Positions 21,896-34,465 of a stretch of 64,000 nucleotides of DNA are shown here, piece after piece. The position numbers were made by a program, and so were the translations under genes. Under the pieces are notes generated by a model. It saw nothing but the letters and a program-made list of their open reading frames with translations, was not told where the DNA came from and did not search any database. Each line of letters starts with the position of its first letter. The stretch's first letter is position 1. This stretch comes from Pseudisothecium myosuroides (taxonomy: Eukaryota > Streptophyta > Bryopsida > Hypnales > Lembophyllaceae): the NCBI GenBank assembly GCA_951799445.1, contig OX637296.1, positions 12,772,001 through 12,836,000 on the forward strand. Direction: 5' to 3'.

Positions 21896-22450
21896 GGGTG
21901 ATTGCAAGAAAGACCTGCCAATTTTGTCACACTCGAGCTATTTCTTGCTATAACTTTTGAATTATTAATTCAAATCCAAAAACAAAAAATATGAAGTTTA
22001 GATGTTTTGATTGTAATTGTATCCCTTATTTTTCAAAAAAATTAAAAAATCATTTAATATTTAAAATTCAATTTCTCTAATTTGTCATACTTTCAAGTTT
22101 GGAGGTTTTGAATACTATTGAGTGGTTTAATTTAATGATTTTCACTTGAAATTTCTATAGTACATTTCAATAGTAGGCAGATATGTACCTATCAAAGGGC
22201 ATCTAAAAATACATTATTTTATGTCCTCTACGTCTATGCAAAGAGGCCTCCTTTGTGCGTGCACTTGTGAACAATAGAAATGGTTTTGACCTCATTTTTT
22301 TAGTTGAAACTCATCACTAGGAAGTCCTCCCAAATGGCCAATTTTTTTGTTTTTCTTATAATTTTTTTTCCTATAATTTTTTTTCCTATTTATTGTAAAT
22401 TAAAACGTCAAAATATGTATTTTCTTGCTACAATTCTATGTCCAAGAATA
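21896..22450 (+). mobile_element. Single arm of a GGGTGATTGCA hairpin element
   Basis: Starts GGGTGATTGCAAGAAAGACC and follows the left arm of the 61,442 element, ending around TTCTATGTCCAAGAAT without a returning arm. The complementary arm type is at 24,768-25,318. Confidence 0.55.
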
Positions 22451-24289
22451 TGTCTCCAAATATAATTTGTCAAGTTGATTTAAAAGTAAAAATAAAGGGA
22501 GAATACTTAAATAAAATCTTTCCTATTTATTCTTGAAAATTAATTTTCTAGACTCTTCCTAATCATGACTCTTACATCTTCTCCCTTTAATTATTTAATT
22601 TTAAATCAACATGAAAAATTATTCAAAATTGAAAGGACTCTTTAAAAATTGCAAAAATTATAAGAATAATTTTTTAATTAATTCACCATCCTTAATTTGT
22701 ATTTTTAAATCAAATAATATATGAATAGGATGATTTTTGAAGATTCTAAGAACTAAATGGAAGAGATCTTACTTAAAAATTCCACCCACTACTTCTTAAC
22801 TATAAGCTCAAAGTGACCAATAATTCATGATTAAAAGTCTTGGAAAATTGCAAAAAATAAATAGAACATTTCTTACTTAAATCTCCACCCTTTGTTTTTC
22901 ATTTTATTATCAACAGGATAAATTATTTATGATTATGAGGGCTCTTAGAAAATAGTCCGAAATTTTATAAGAAAATTTCTTACTTTTAATAAATTACTAC
23001 CATTAATTTTTTTACTTTTAATCAATGCAAAAATTTGCTCATGATTAGGAAGATTCTTTGAGAATTACGAATTACGAAGAAGGTTTTACTTAAATCTCAA
23101 CTTTTAGAAGAAAGCACTCTGAAGAAAGAAAAATGTACCTCTATGTTAGAAAATGCTATAAGAGCCTAATGGCTATATGGACCTCCTACCTTAATTCCTT
23201 TTCTATTCTCACTTGATTGAAGAATATAAAAAAAAAGGACATAACGATACATGTTTCTTTTTGTCAAAGCTAACAAAATTTGCTAGTCAAAGAAATGATT
23301 GCCCATCTGGAATACAATCAAAGATAGGACCAAAGAAGATTAATCATTGGTCCTAATATCATGGTAAACAAAGAGGATATTTGGACTTTGTTATATGTGA
23401 TGAGTTGTAAAAAAATAATACAATTTACAGGACGAGATTGAATAAAGTTAGTACTAAAATTTGCAAGATACCACATGGACGGAGGTAGGTAGTGAGGGCT
23501 ATCCTTGTTGTCTCCAATAGCCCCTCCAATTATTGGTACACTTATAGTTTAGATGTCTAACAAGTAACTCACAACATGTTACAATATATGGATTGTGTAT
23601 TTATGGTTTCACACATGAATGGCATTGCGACCTTTTGAATTTAGATTATGAAAGAATCCAAATTTATGGACACTATAAAATGATATCTAACTAGAGCTTG
23701 ACCTACATATTGTTTTCTTAGTTTCTTTGAGAAACATCTAATAAGAAAACAAGGCATTATAGTTCAATTGGCAATTTCACTTGAATGTTGAATGTTATTT
23801 TTATTTAATCAGTACACGAGAGTAAAAGTTATGCCACCCTAAGCTCAAAAGGCAATTTGTTGGTCAGCACCAAAAAATCATAACAATTCAAAATGACTTT
23901 TTTTTTAAATCTTTGAAAATACATGGAAAGCTTCTATTCATTCCATTTGGACTAGTGATGAGAAAATTATGGAGAATCTTGTTTTCAGGCACCAATAGCA
24001 TTTTCTTAAAAATTACTTTTACGATTCATTTCAAAACTCAAATTTTATAATTTTCAAAAAAAAGAAGTTCCACATAGTTCAGTTTGCTTGTTGGAACAAT
24101 CTCACCTTTGGAATTAGTGTATTTCAAATTTTCAATTCCATTTTAGAACTATTAACGATTAAGTCTTTTTTTAAATTTCATACCTACTTATGTATATTAA
24201 TGTTTTTCTAGAATGAAAATCAAGAGTTTTGTTTTTTTATTTCTATCCCCTTTAACTTTCAATTCAATTTTTTAATATAAAAATTTCAA
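22451..24289. other. AT-rich shared stretch, no gene
   Basis: Repetitive AT-rich DNA with AAATCAACATGA-like and GAAAATTGCAAAAA-like repeats to about 23,100. From there it matches 52,990-54,200 of unit 2. No gene seen. Confidence 0.4.
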
Positions 24290-25700
24290 AATTCACCTAT
24301 TGGTCCAAAAACTAAATTATTTTTGAATAACTACCTTGGTTATAGGCGATGTCCTTCTAGGCTAAGCTCCTAAAGGACTAAGGGTGTTTTTCAAGAGAAA
24401 TTCACAAAAATTGCTATTTTTTAGTGCATTACCCAAAATTAAAAATAAAAATTGTCCTTTTTGTAACTTTAAATGTACAAAAGTGTAGTAGACCATTGCA
24501 ACAACGTATTGGAAAGATTTGAGACCATTTGACTGTGTGGATTGAATGATTATAATCTTTGAAGTGAAATTTTTTTTTTCATTCTTGAGAAACAAGGTCA
24601 AGCAAACTTCGAGCCCTCTTGGAGTAAATTTTTGTTTTTGATGAATTTGTGTCTTTCCACCATTGAATTTTAAATCTTGTTGGGTACATTCATACAAAAT
24701 TTTAGAAGCAAATATGGAGTCTAGCTTATTCAAAATCAGCTTAGAATCCAACGAGGTTAAGTGAATTGGGTGATTGCAAGAAATTCTATGTCCAAGAATT
24801 TGTCCTAGAAAATACATACTTTAACGTTTTAATTTGTAGAATATAGGAAAAACAAATGTCAACAAAACTAAAAATTGGCCATCTAAAAGGACTTCTTGGT
24901 GATGAGATTTGACTAAAAAAATTAGGTCAAACCTACTTCTAATGTTTAGAATTGCACACGCAAGGGAGGCTTGTTTGCATGAACATAGAAGACATAAAAT
25001 AATGTATTTTTAGACGTCCTTTGGTAGGAACATGTTTGACTACTATAGGAATATACCACAAAAATTTCAACTGAAAATCATTCATTTAAACCGCTCAATA
25101 GTATTAAAAAAATCATAAACGTCAAAGTGTGATAAATTAATAAAATAGACTTTAAATATAAAATGATTTTTTTAATTTTTTGAAAAATAAGGGATACAAA
25201 TTTCACTAAGACATCTAGAAATAGATTTTTTATTTTTGGCATTAGATTCACAATTCAAAAGTTATAACGTTCCAAAATCAAACGCAACCAAATTGGCAAA
25301 TGTTTCTTGCAATCACCCAACTAGCAACACAATTATAGTTATTTTTTTATGTGCAATGAGGAAATTTTTAATTTTCAATCAAAATTATGGATAAAAGTTA
25401 GAGACAAAAATTTGAAAAATATGTGGCAAAATTTTTAAGGACTTTGACTTCATGAATTGCAAGATAATAAGGCTGATTAGGGCTTAAAGTGAGAAGAAAA
25501 TGTTTTTTTAGAAATCGCCTTGATATAGCTAACAAAGTTTGACTTCTCCTAGAATTTGATTTAAAAACTAAAATTTTGTTTTTTGACAAGTTTACTCCAT
25601 TTTTATTAGTTACACACATGCAAAGTTTCAAAAGTCAATGTGGATTTTAGCAAGAGATGCCTGAAAGATGCCTAAATTGCTCCAATTGCCTAAATTGCCC
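24290..25700 (+). repeat. Segment repeated within the unit (also 33,240-34,925)
   Basis: CTATTGGTCCAAAAACTAAA..., CTAAAGGACTAAGGGTGTTTTTC and GTTAGAGACAAAAATTTG segments recur in the same order at 33,240-34,925 and, in unit 2, at 54,200-55,075 and 61,109-63,140. It is an old duplication inside the unit, interrupted here by the insert at 24,768. Confidence 0.6.
24768..25318. mobile_element. GGGTGATTGCA element lacking one arm, unit 1 only
   Basis: Starts GGGTGATTGCAAG, joins directly to AAATTCTATGTCCAAGAAT (the centre of the hairpin form), and runs through the right arm to CTTGCAATCACCC. Flanks AATT and AACT approximate a 4-base duplication. Unit 2 has the uninterrupted GTGAACTAGC at 54,641. 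Confidence 0.7.
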
Positions 25701-26566
25701 CAAAACCGCTCAAAATGGCTATTTCTATAGCAAAGAGCAAAAAAATTAAAAATTACATGTTGGCATATCTAACTGTAGAATTTTGCAATAGAATAGTGTG
25801 GAAATATGTGGAAGAAATTTCAAAAAATTGACCATGTAGACAACAAGATAAATGCATTCAAAGTAAAGAAAATATAGATTTTTCCGGCACTGTGACAAGC
25901 TTGTTTATGAGACTTTGATCCTCATAACTTGAAATTTTTGCACTACATATTTTGAAAGATTCAAAGATTTTATCATTAAAAATAGAATTGATAGTCTAGG
26001 AAAAAAATTCAAAAAAAAAAATGTGATTTTCATTCTTTAAAAGATTGTTAAATAGAAATAGGTATAAGATAGAGGGAAAAATTAAACCATTAATAGCTCT
26101 AAGATGGAATTAGAACATAATAATTTCAATTGTAAGATTGTTCTAACAATCAAATTTTACCTTGTGGAACTTTTTGTTTCAAAAAATGTAAAAATTGAAC
26201 TCAAAAACAAATTTTATATATTATTTTTTCAGAAAAGATGCTTTCACTACCCACAAAACAAGATGCTTTGATAACTTTTGCATCACAAATCCAAATGGAA
26301 TGAATCAAAACTTTCCATGTAGACAAAAATACAATCTATGAGAAAAAAATATTTTATTTCAAGTTTTTTTGGACTTCTATTGTTGCCTGCCAAGTTAAAA
26401 TTTCAGCTTATTGTGTTATAACTTTTGTTCATGGGTATTGATTGAAATAAAAATTATATTCCCCAAAAGCTAATAAATATTTCTATCTTATGAAAAAGTT
26501 TTTGTTCATAGAAACTTGTCCAAAATCCATTTTGTCCCCCATAGAGACAATGGGACTTTAGAGGAT
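25701..26566 (+). mobile_element. Old diverged relative of the TTAA elements, unit 1
   Basis: Order and wording follow the TTAA family (CAAAATGGCTATTTCTATAG, AAGATGCTTTCACTACCC, GGGACTTTAGAGG end), but it is strongly diverged. It is also in unit 2 (55,075-55,944), so it predates the duplication. Left end not clear. Confidence 0.6.
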
Positions 26567-27313
26567 AAATTGTCAACTACCTAAAATGAAGTTTTTTTTG
26601 GGCCTAATAGCAAACCAAATTTGTATGAAAAACTATTAGTTTTCCATTTCAAACTTCTATTGCTTTAATTCCTACAAGACCCAAAGTCTATTCAAAGGAC
26701 AATTAGAATTTGGGTAGGTGATGATGAAGTAAAAATGACTAACAAATGTTTTTGAAAATTGGATATAAGATAGGTGTATTGACCCCCAGATTGACCTTCT
26801 TTGCATAAATTTAAAAAAAAATGGATTGGATGCTTGGATTTAAAATTAAAATATCCAAAAAAATTGGGTAATTCAAGCAATTTTAGCATCTTCAGCTAAA
26901 TTTTTCATCTACTTATAAATTTAGGCATATATGGAAATAACATGATACAATATGCATTTGTAAGAGAAAACAACTTTTAGTAAAAAAACTCTCATTCCAA
27001 GAGGAGTCAAAGTTCTACTAATCCTACCAGGCAAGGTTGAAAAAAATATTTTCACCTAAATACTAATGCTATTATTTAGAAATCTTTAATTTTAAAGTTT
27101 TCAATTTTTTTTTTCCATATATTCCAAATAATTGTCTCTGAGGTTTTACAATTTGGATTTCATATAAAAAAATTCGCATTATATAAGAAATCATCGAAAA
27201 AAAATCCTATTGTATTCCCTATGAACTTAACCTCCTTGTCTTGCAAGATGATTTAAAATAAGGTAGGTCCCTTATTTGCTTTAAAAAATTTGCATGCAAG
27301 TACCTAACAAGGT
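26567..27313. other. AT-rich shared stretch
   Basis: Matches 55,945-57,662 of unit 2 after removing the element there. The site of that element is the TTTAA at 26,820. No gene. Confidence 0.4.
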
Positions 27314-27317
27314 TTAA

Positions 27318-28243
27318 CCCCTAAAAGACCAAGGCCTTTTTTCTGCCCCAAAACACTCAAAATTGCCATATCTATAGCAAAGAGTAAAAAATATTGAAAA
27401 CTGTTTTTTTTCATATTTAACCAAAGGATCTTACACCTAACTAGTATGTGGGAGTGTGTGAAAAAAAATTCAGAATTTTTAACCGCATAGATTGCAAGAT
27501 ATCTGTGTTTAAAGTGGAAAAAACAAGTTTTTCAGCACATTGCGGGACTAGATTTTTGGACTTTAAACACTTTTAACTTAAAATTTTTGCAATACAGAGT
27601 TTTGAGCTTTAAATGTTTATATTCGAGAATTGAGTTGAGAGTCTAGGGGAAAAAAATTCAAAAAACTTAATAATCATTCTTAAAAAAATTATTAAGTAGA
27701 AGTAGGTACAAGATAGAAGGAAAATCTAAAATATTCATATATTTTAGATGGAATTAAAATGCACTAATCCAAATGGTGAGATTATTCTAGAAAGTAAACT
27801 AAACCATGCAAAAAAAGAAATGGCAAAAATGGCAAAAATGGCATTCAGAAATGAATCCTACAAGTTATTTTTTTCAAGAAGATGCTCTAACTGCCCAAAA
27901 AACAAGAATGTCCATAACTTTCTCATAACAAATCCAAATGAAATGAATCAAAGCTTTCCGAATAGACAAAAATATAATCTATGAGAAAAAAAAATTTTTA
28001 AAAAAATTTAATTTTTGCAAATGTTTTTTTGCTGCCCGAGCTACCTCCCGTCCCCACATTTGAGCTTATTTGGTCATAACTTTTGTTCCCGGGCACCGAT
28101 TGTGAAAAAAATTATATTCCCACAAAGCTTATCAGTTTTTCTATCTCCAAAAAAAGTTTCAAAAAATCACAACAAAATTTCAGCCTGTAGGTACCTGCCC
28201 GAAAACGCATTTGTCCCCCAAAGGGACAATGGTCCTTTAGGGG
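27318..28243 (+). mobile_element. TTAA-flanked element, subtype a (926 bp)
   Basis: CCCCTAAAAGACC to GGTCCTTTAGGGG, flanked by TTAA at 27,314 and 28,244. Unit 2 shows the precise empty site at 57,663 (AAGATTTAATACTCAATAAT). No ORF of transposase size. Confidence 0.9.
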
Positions 28244-28287
28244 TTAATACTCAATAATATAGAGAAAAAAATTTGTTTCAAGAAGGC

Positions 28288-29165
28288 TCAATCACAGGAA
28301 GCCTTTTCTGAATTCCCCGCAGGCATTGTACTCCAAATCCCCTCCTAAGAAACAAGAAAAAGTTACAAATTGTTGTTCATAGGGAATATCACTCTCACAG
28401 GGAAATGTGAGACAAGGAGTTTTAAGGGGGAAATTTGTGCGTTCTTTAGTGTTATTTGAAGATGTCCCCACCTCAAAATCAACTCAATTTGTAGAATTTA
28501 ATATTCTAAATTGTAGATTTAAGCATCTAAAATCTAATTTTAATGTAGATTTAGTTTGCATAATCAATTCAGTTTGTAGATTTTGGAAGTTGAAATCTAA
28601 CAGATATGTAGATTTTGAATTTTCAATCTTAATGATTTGTACATTTCAAAATTTTTAGTCTAGACCGTTAGCTAGATTTCAATAGTTCAAAATATTAGTA
28701 ATATGTAGATTCATTTGTTTGAACATTTTACAATTTCATGTATTGTAAAATTTCTGAGATTTCTAAAATGTACCAACTGTAGAAACGTTAGATTTCTAAG
28801 AATTGAATACATTCACATGAAGATTGACAACTTACAAGTCTTATGTGTCCAACCTCATGGTACCCTTGACAATCGATATGGGACAATTTGAATCTTCTAA
28901 AATCCACCAAATATTAGGTGGAAAAAACATTGAAATGTAAGATGTGTCAATGTGTTGCAAAGTCTACCAATTTGGATTGCACAAGGGGGATTTGGGGGAA
29001 ATTTATGAAAATCCTTACAAAGAAAACCCAAAATTTCCTTTTGCATAGGAACTCTTTGAAAATCCCTCCATGATCACATTAGAACACAGAGAAACATAAA
29101 AACTAGGAGAAACTTGCATGAAAACCTACATAATCTCCAAAACAGTCGCAGGGAATTCCACAAAG
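28288..29165. mobile_element. 0.88-kb insert with imperfect inverted ends, unit 1 only
   Basis: Left end TCACAGGAAGCCTTTTCTGA and AATTCCCCGC; the right end read backwards is TCATAGCGGACCTTTGTGGA and AATTCCCTGC. Unit 2 passes uninterrupted from GAAGGCTCAA to AGTCTATTGGCC at 57,708. The interior has TGTAGATTT repeats. Target duplication unclear; superfamily unknown. Confidence 0.55.
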
Positions 29166-29850
29166 GTCCGCTATGAAAGTCTATTGGCCTTGTCTTGTAG
29201 GAATGAAAATTTTTTTTCTCACTTCAAATGTTATATTTTTCAATTAATCCACTCAAATGGGTTGAAATTTTTCTACACACTTCCATAACAAGTCTAATAC
29301 AATTTTGAATGTTTGAAGTTTAAAAATGAATTTCTTAATTCCAATTCTGGTCAATGTACCAAAAAATAGTAGGTTTTGATTTTTTTTAAATTGACCCCCC
29401 TTAGTCCTTTAGGGGTTAAGATTCCAAATGTATTGTTTCCTAGTGATTCTAAAACCTTGACGTAGGATCTTACAATGTGTTGAACAAGAGTACCATGACA
29501 TGGCTATATAAAAAACATTGAAAATGCTTATCTTGACAATTTACCACTACTTTCTAAGGTTGTTTTTTTGTACAATTTTTCACCACTTTGCTACAAAAAA
29601 ACAACACTAAGGTTAATTCTTTTAAAAGTAAATTAAAATATTTCTTACAAAACAACCACATTCTTGCTTTATTGAAAATTCAATAGCCAAATTTTATTCA
29701 ATGGATATATGGATATCACCATGTAGCACCTAAGTATGAGAAGAGTATTTAAAAAAAGAGCTCACTACTTATTGAAAATGAAAAAAACAACCTTGTTGGT
29801 AAGGTATGAGCACCTGTAAGAGACACTCTCCTCATTGCACCACCTATCTA
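29166..29850. other. AT-rich shared stretch
   Basis: Matches 57,709-58,960 of unit 2 without the insert there. It ends a TTAGTCCTTTAGGGGTTAA motif at 29,401-29,419, the right end of an older TTAA element. No gene. Confidence 0.45.
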
Positions 29851-30160
29851 CAACAGTCCAAGATTTCAAGCTTGGTGCACCGGAACATTTTTCTTCTTCA
29901 GCATGCGGTCATTTGGTCAACTTGCCGTGTCGGTTGCGAAAGCCAGTCATGGGCCCACAGTGCCAGATCCAAATAATCTACAGTAAGGAATAATAAGGAT
30001 CCCTATTTAGGACCCAAAAATAAGGATTTTTTTTTCCCTTTTCCGAATCATCTAAAAATTGTCCAAACTGCTCAATTAGGTACAGCTGTACGTCCGTACT
30101 GCAGATAAACCTTTGAAATACTGAAAATGGCTTGCCCAATTGACAATTGCAGTGCTTCAA
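29851..30160. other. Low-divergence island with short ORFs, unit 1
   Basis: About 310 bases differ from unit 2 (58,960-59,297) at only about six positions, less than the neighbouring DNA. A plus-strand frame (VQDFKLGAPEHF, then CGHLVNLPCRLRKPVMG) ends at TAA 29,988; a minus-strand ATG frame of 60 codons (MKHCNCQLGKPF...FLDDSEKG) spans 29,978-30,160. Both are open in both units. Which, if either, is translated cannot be decided; it may be a captured gene fragment. Confidence 0.35.
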
Positions 30161-30465
30161 ATTTCCAAATGCTTGCTAGGAATACTATAACATTCAGTAG
30201 CCTTCAGAGAGGCTGCCTTTTCTTCTCCGAAGTCCTCATCCACAACTTTCATCCCCACTTAATTTATGTAAGCTTCAGTATGGGGATAGTGACAGTACAT
30301 TATGGTATGTTCCATTTTCTTTTCTTAATTTTAGGACTAGACATACAAATCATCAAATATTGTAGTGAAAGATGGTGGTAAAGAGTCCAATGAGTACTAC
30401 ACTAATGCCTTGTTAATATTTGCAATCAATATCTTAATTTGGGTTTGAAAGGGATAGATAACTCT

Positions 30466-31050
30466 ATATATACACATGGGGTGGTAGGAGGTAGAGCAAT
30501 CCATGTGGGATAAATAAATTAGAATTTGTAGGTTCTCATGCATTCATAGTTAAGTAAAAACAAAGAATTGTGTTAAAAGTAGAATTTCAGACCTCGTTTA
30601 GGCATAGTAAAATAACTTTTTTCAAAAAACTTTGAACAAAAAAAAGTTGTTAAATGAAGATAAGTTTCACCTCCAAAAATCCGTTTGGGATTTTGAATCT
30701 CCAATCAAAAGTTATGAATGAAATTCGGAGAGGGGTTGGAATGGATTTTAAAATGACTTTGTAGAAAATGTCCATTAAAAATCCTCTCCAAAATTTATTC
30801 ATAACTTTTGATTGGAGATTCAAAATCCCAAACGGATTTTTGGAGGTGAAACTTATCTTCATTTAACAACTTTTTTTAGTTCAAAGTTTTTTGAAAAAAG
30901 TTATTTTATTATGCCTAAACGAGGTCTGAAATTCTACTTTTAACACAATTCTTTGTTTTTTACTTAACTATGAGTGCATGAGAACCTACAAATCTTAATT
31001 TATTTATCCCACATGGATTGCTCTACCTCCTACCACTCCATGTGCATATA
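30466..31050. repeat. Near-perfect 585-bp palindrome
   Basis: Left arm starting TATATACACATGG and right arm ending CCATGTGCATATA pair over roughly 270 bases with few mismatches, centred near 30,758. Example: ATCCGTTTGGGATTTTGAAT pairs with ATTCAAAATCCCAAACGGAT. A transcript would fold into a long hairpin. Confidence 0.85.
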
Positions 31051-31299
31051 AAGAATTATCTTCTCACTTCCAAAGCACAATGCATAAATGGGTTCCAATT
31101 CAAGTTGAGGTAATTCTACAATAACATAGAAATCAATACTCTCAATGAATCCATTAGCATTTTGTTTAAAGTTCCTATTGTTTTGTATTCAGTTTTATTT
31201 GAAATTTTTTAATTTTCCACTACTTCAGTGTACAGTCGCGGCGCGGGCTCGAAGTTCAGTTCTGACAAATATTGACAACTGTCCGCACGAAATCAGTAG

Positions 31300-31376
31300 T
31301 TACTGATATGGTGCGGAATATACCGCACCATTTCATCCCTCGGATGAAATGGTGTGGTATATTCCACACCATTTCG
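31300..31376. repeat. Cluster of short palindromes
   Basis: ATGGTGCGGAATATACCGCA/CCAT, TTTCATCCCTCGGATGAAA and ATGGTGTGGTATATTCCACA/CCAT follow each other, and the outer two are also complementary to each other. GC-rich for this region. Confidence 0.7.
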
Positions 31377-31432
31377 TTCGGGGGAAGGCAGAGCCAGTGA
31401 TTGCTATTGAATGTTATGACCATAAACGGTTA

Positions 31433-32084
31433 ACCCCTAAATGCTCGAGGCATCAAATTTTGGTGTTGATAATACTTTGAAGTTAAGTAAAACCTAACCA
31501 AGTTGCTATTTTGAGTAGTTTATATTTTTGAAAAATTCTTTTTGAAGTCTAGTTTTAGCATCAAAAATCCAATGTTGAAAATGATTGATTATGATTTTTC
31601 TATTGAAGATTTTGTGCAAGGGTGTCCATTGCAATCTTGACTTTCCGTAGTGTTGAGGGCTCTTGGAAATGAGCCTTAAATACACTAGATCTTGAAGAAA
31701 AAATCACATTAGAAATTCATTTAAAAAAATTGTAGAGTAGATTTTGAGAAGCCATAAATTGATTGGGGTTATGCATGTAAGGCCCTTTAACCTCATATTT
31801 TTTTTGGTGGCCAACTTTTTAGATTCAACATGTAAAAAGAGGATTGAAAGACTTCAAATCACTTTCTCAGTTTTAACACCCTCATGATCAAACATTATAA
31901 TCTTTCAATCTGTAAGTGATATTGTTGTGTTTTCTTTTTCTATGTGATCTCTAATATGTGTAGTTTGAATTTGTATGGTTACAATTCCAAAAAATCAATA
32001 CAATTTACTTATCAAAATGTTTTTTATTGGTTCAAATTAGAGCAAATTCCTAGAAGCTCAAACAAGGCCTTGGGCATTTAGAGG
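31433..32084. mobile_element. Older TTAA element (652 bp), unit 1 copy
   Basis: Begins CCCCTAAATGCTCGAGGC and ends GCCTTGGGCATTTAGAGG, flanked by TTAA at 31,429 and 32,085. It is shared with unit 2 (59,336-60,893), so it predates the duplication. The end sequence is a different subfamily from the 0.92-kb elements. Confidence 0.7.
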
Positions 32085-32289
32085 TTAAATGCAAATATCT
32101 TGCAATAAATGTATTCAAAATTTTTGAAATTTCTTTCACACATATTTATATTAGTCAAGTACAAGATCTTATGGTTAGATGTGAAAAAAAAAAGTTGCAA
32201 TATAAATGACAATTTTGAGTGATTTTTTAATGAAAAAAGGGCATTGGACTTCAAAGGTTACAAAATCTTATTTTCATTAGTTTGAGTAC
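32085..32289. other. AT-rich shared spacer
   Basis: Matches 60,894-61,104 of unit 2; nothing else seen. Confidence 0.4.
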
Positions 32290-32293
32290 TTAA

Positions 32294-33226
32294 CCCCTAA
32301 AGGACCGGCATGCGTTTTTTGGCCGTATAGAAATTTTGGGCAGGTCCGTGTGACTAGAGATTTCCATATTTTAAGCTGAAATTTTAATAGAAGGTGGGCG
32401 CGAGGAATATCTTTCATATGCACTAAATTTCAGCACATTTGGAAATAGGAGTCAAAAGTTATGGCCAAATATGTTACTTTTTTTCGTAACTGGACAGTCC
32501 AGGCAGCAAGAAAAATTTGGCAAAAATTTAATTTTTTTTTTTAATATTTTTTTTCTTGTAGATTATATTTTTGTCTATCTAGAAAGCTTTGATTCATTTC
32601 ATTTGGATTTGTTATGAAAAAGTTATGGACATTCTTGTTTTTCGGGCAATTAGAGCATCTTCTTGAAAAAAATAACTTGTAGGATTCATTTCTAAATGCT
32701 GTTTTTGCAATTTAAAAATAAAATAAAATTCTCATGGTTTAGTTTACTTGCTAGAACAATCTCACCATTGGGATTAGTGTATTTTAATTCCATCTAAAAT
32801 ATATTAATGTTTTAGATTTTCCTTCTATCTCGTACCTACTTCTACTTAATAAATTTTTTAGGAATGATAATTAAGTTTTTTTGAATATTTTTTTTTCCTT
32901 GGACTCTCAACTCAATTCTCCACTATAAAGATTTGAAGCACAAAACTCTGTAGTGCAAAAAATTTAAGTTAAAAATGTTTAAAGTCAAAAAATCTAGTCC
33001 CGCAATGTATTGAAATACTTGTTTTTTCCACTTTAAACACAGATATCTTGCAATCTGAGCGGTCAAAAATTCTGAAATTTTTTCCACACATTCTCATACT
33101 AGTTAGGTGTAAGATCCTACGGCTGGATGTGAAAAAAAAACATTTTTCATTTTTTTTTACTCCTTGCTATAGAAATGGCAGTTTTGATGGTTTTTTGGCA
33201 GAAAAGAAGCCTTGGGCCTTTAGGGG
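32294..33226 (-). mobile_element. TTAA-flanked element, subtype b (933 bp), reversed
   Basis: Begins CCCCTAAAGGACCGGCATGC and ends GGGCCTTTAGGGG, flanked by TTAA at 32,290 and 33,227. Unit 2 has the precise empty site ATACTTAAGGTTTAATC at 61,101. Orientation is opposite to the 9,295 element. Confidence 0.9.
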
Positions 33227-33736
33227 TTAAGGTTTAATCTTGTAAGGATGTTGCAGCCAAAAACTGGTCAATAGATGGCTTTCTAGATCACTATAGAAAT
33301 GAAAAATGCACCTATTGGTCTAAAACTTAAATCATTATTGAGTATTTCCTTGGTCTTAGGCCAACGTCCTTCAAGACTAAGCTTTTAAAGGATTGAGGGT
33401 GTTTTTCAAGAGAAGTTGCTAAAAGTTGCCATTTTTTTAGTGCATTGTCCAAAATTGAAAATAATTTTTTTTCTTGAACTTCAAACGTACAAACTAACAA
33501 AAGTGTAGTAGACCACTATGATAATGTATTGGAAAAATTTGAGCCAATGTGCCTATGTGGATTAAAAGATTATAACATTTGAGGTGAGGAATAAACTTTT
33601 TTTCATTCTTGTAAAACAAACTTTGAGCCTTCTTCAATTAAGTTTTTGTTCTTGATGAATTTGCATCTCTCTACCGTTGAGTTTTAAATTTTGTTAGATA
33701 CACTTATGCTGAAAATTTTAGAAGCAAATCATATAG

Positions 33737-34465
33737 GGGTGAATGTAAGAAACACCTACTGATTTTGTTGCGTTTTCATAGTACTCATCATTTTTTTCTT
33801 GGAATACTTAAAAATTTGAAAAATAATTTGAAAAAAATTAAAAAATATGGCTAATGTATACACCTTTAAGATGAAAGTAACCACCAAAGGAAATGCATAG
33901 AAAAATTCTCTAAGAAGGAGAACTAGAAAAGTGTCAAATCTCAAGAAATGGATACTTTGATGTTTTAATTAGTTAAAAATAGGAAAAAAAAGTAAATACA
34001 TATAATGAAAATTGGCCATTTCTAACAACTCTGTGGAGATGGTCATTTACCCAAAAAACTCCAAAATAATATTTTATATGTTACAAAATGCAAGCACAAA
34101 GAAGCACATTTTGTGGACTTCCACACCATATAAAATTAATTATTTTTAGAATTCCTTTGGGGAATAGCTAAAAGTCTTCTAGAAGACCATCCTCTCCAAA
34201 TTTCAGCTCAAAATTTGTTTTTTTGGGTACTAAATAGTACTAAGAACCTCCAAATTGGCAAGTGTGACATAAAATTGGAGGCTATTTTTGGATAGTAAAA
34301 CATTTTTGAAAATTACAAAAAATTAGGCAAGGTGTATAATAGTCATGAATACCTTACTTATAAATCTTGAGTCATTTGAAGCCAAAACGCAGAAGTAATA
34401 GCCCCAAAACAAATCAAAATGCAAGGTGTGACGCAAAATAGTACAGGTGTTTCTTGCATTTACCC
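33737..34465. mobile_element. GGGTGAATGTAAG element (729 bp), unit 1 only
   Basis: Ends GGGTGAATGTAAGAAACACC and GTGTTTCTTGCATTTACCC, flanked by ATAG and GTAG. Unit 2 has the empty site TTATATAGAGTCTAGC at 62,688. Arms beyond about 35 bases are not complementary, unlike the hairpin forms. Confidence 0.75.

Larger units (their letters stand above)
30184..31419. mobile_element. 1.24-kb element with internal palindrome, unit 1 only
   Basis: Ends are imperfect inverted repeats (ACTATAACATTCAGTAGCC; the right end reversed is GTCATAACATTCAATAGC). Unit 2 has an uninterrupted site at 59,320 (GCTAGGAATCCCATAAACGG). The interior is mostly a 585-base palindrome plus a cluster of short palindromes. No transposase. 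Confidence 0.6.

Noticed and set aside
22450..24290. Repetitive AT-rich DNA as a satellite or centromere repeat
   Set aside because: Repeats are irregular in length and wording and do not form a clear tandem period.
24362..24817. Longest open frame on the minus strand (151 codons)
   Set aside because: Spans the junction of a unit-specific element, and the unit 2 version is shorter and shifted. No recognisable protein; AT-rich chance frame.
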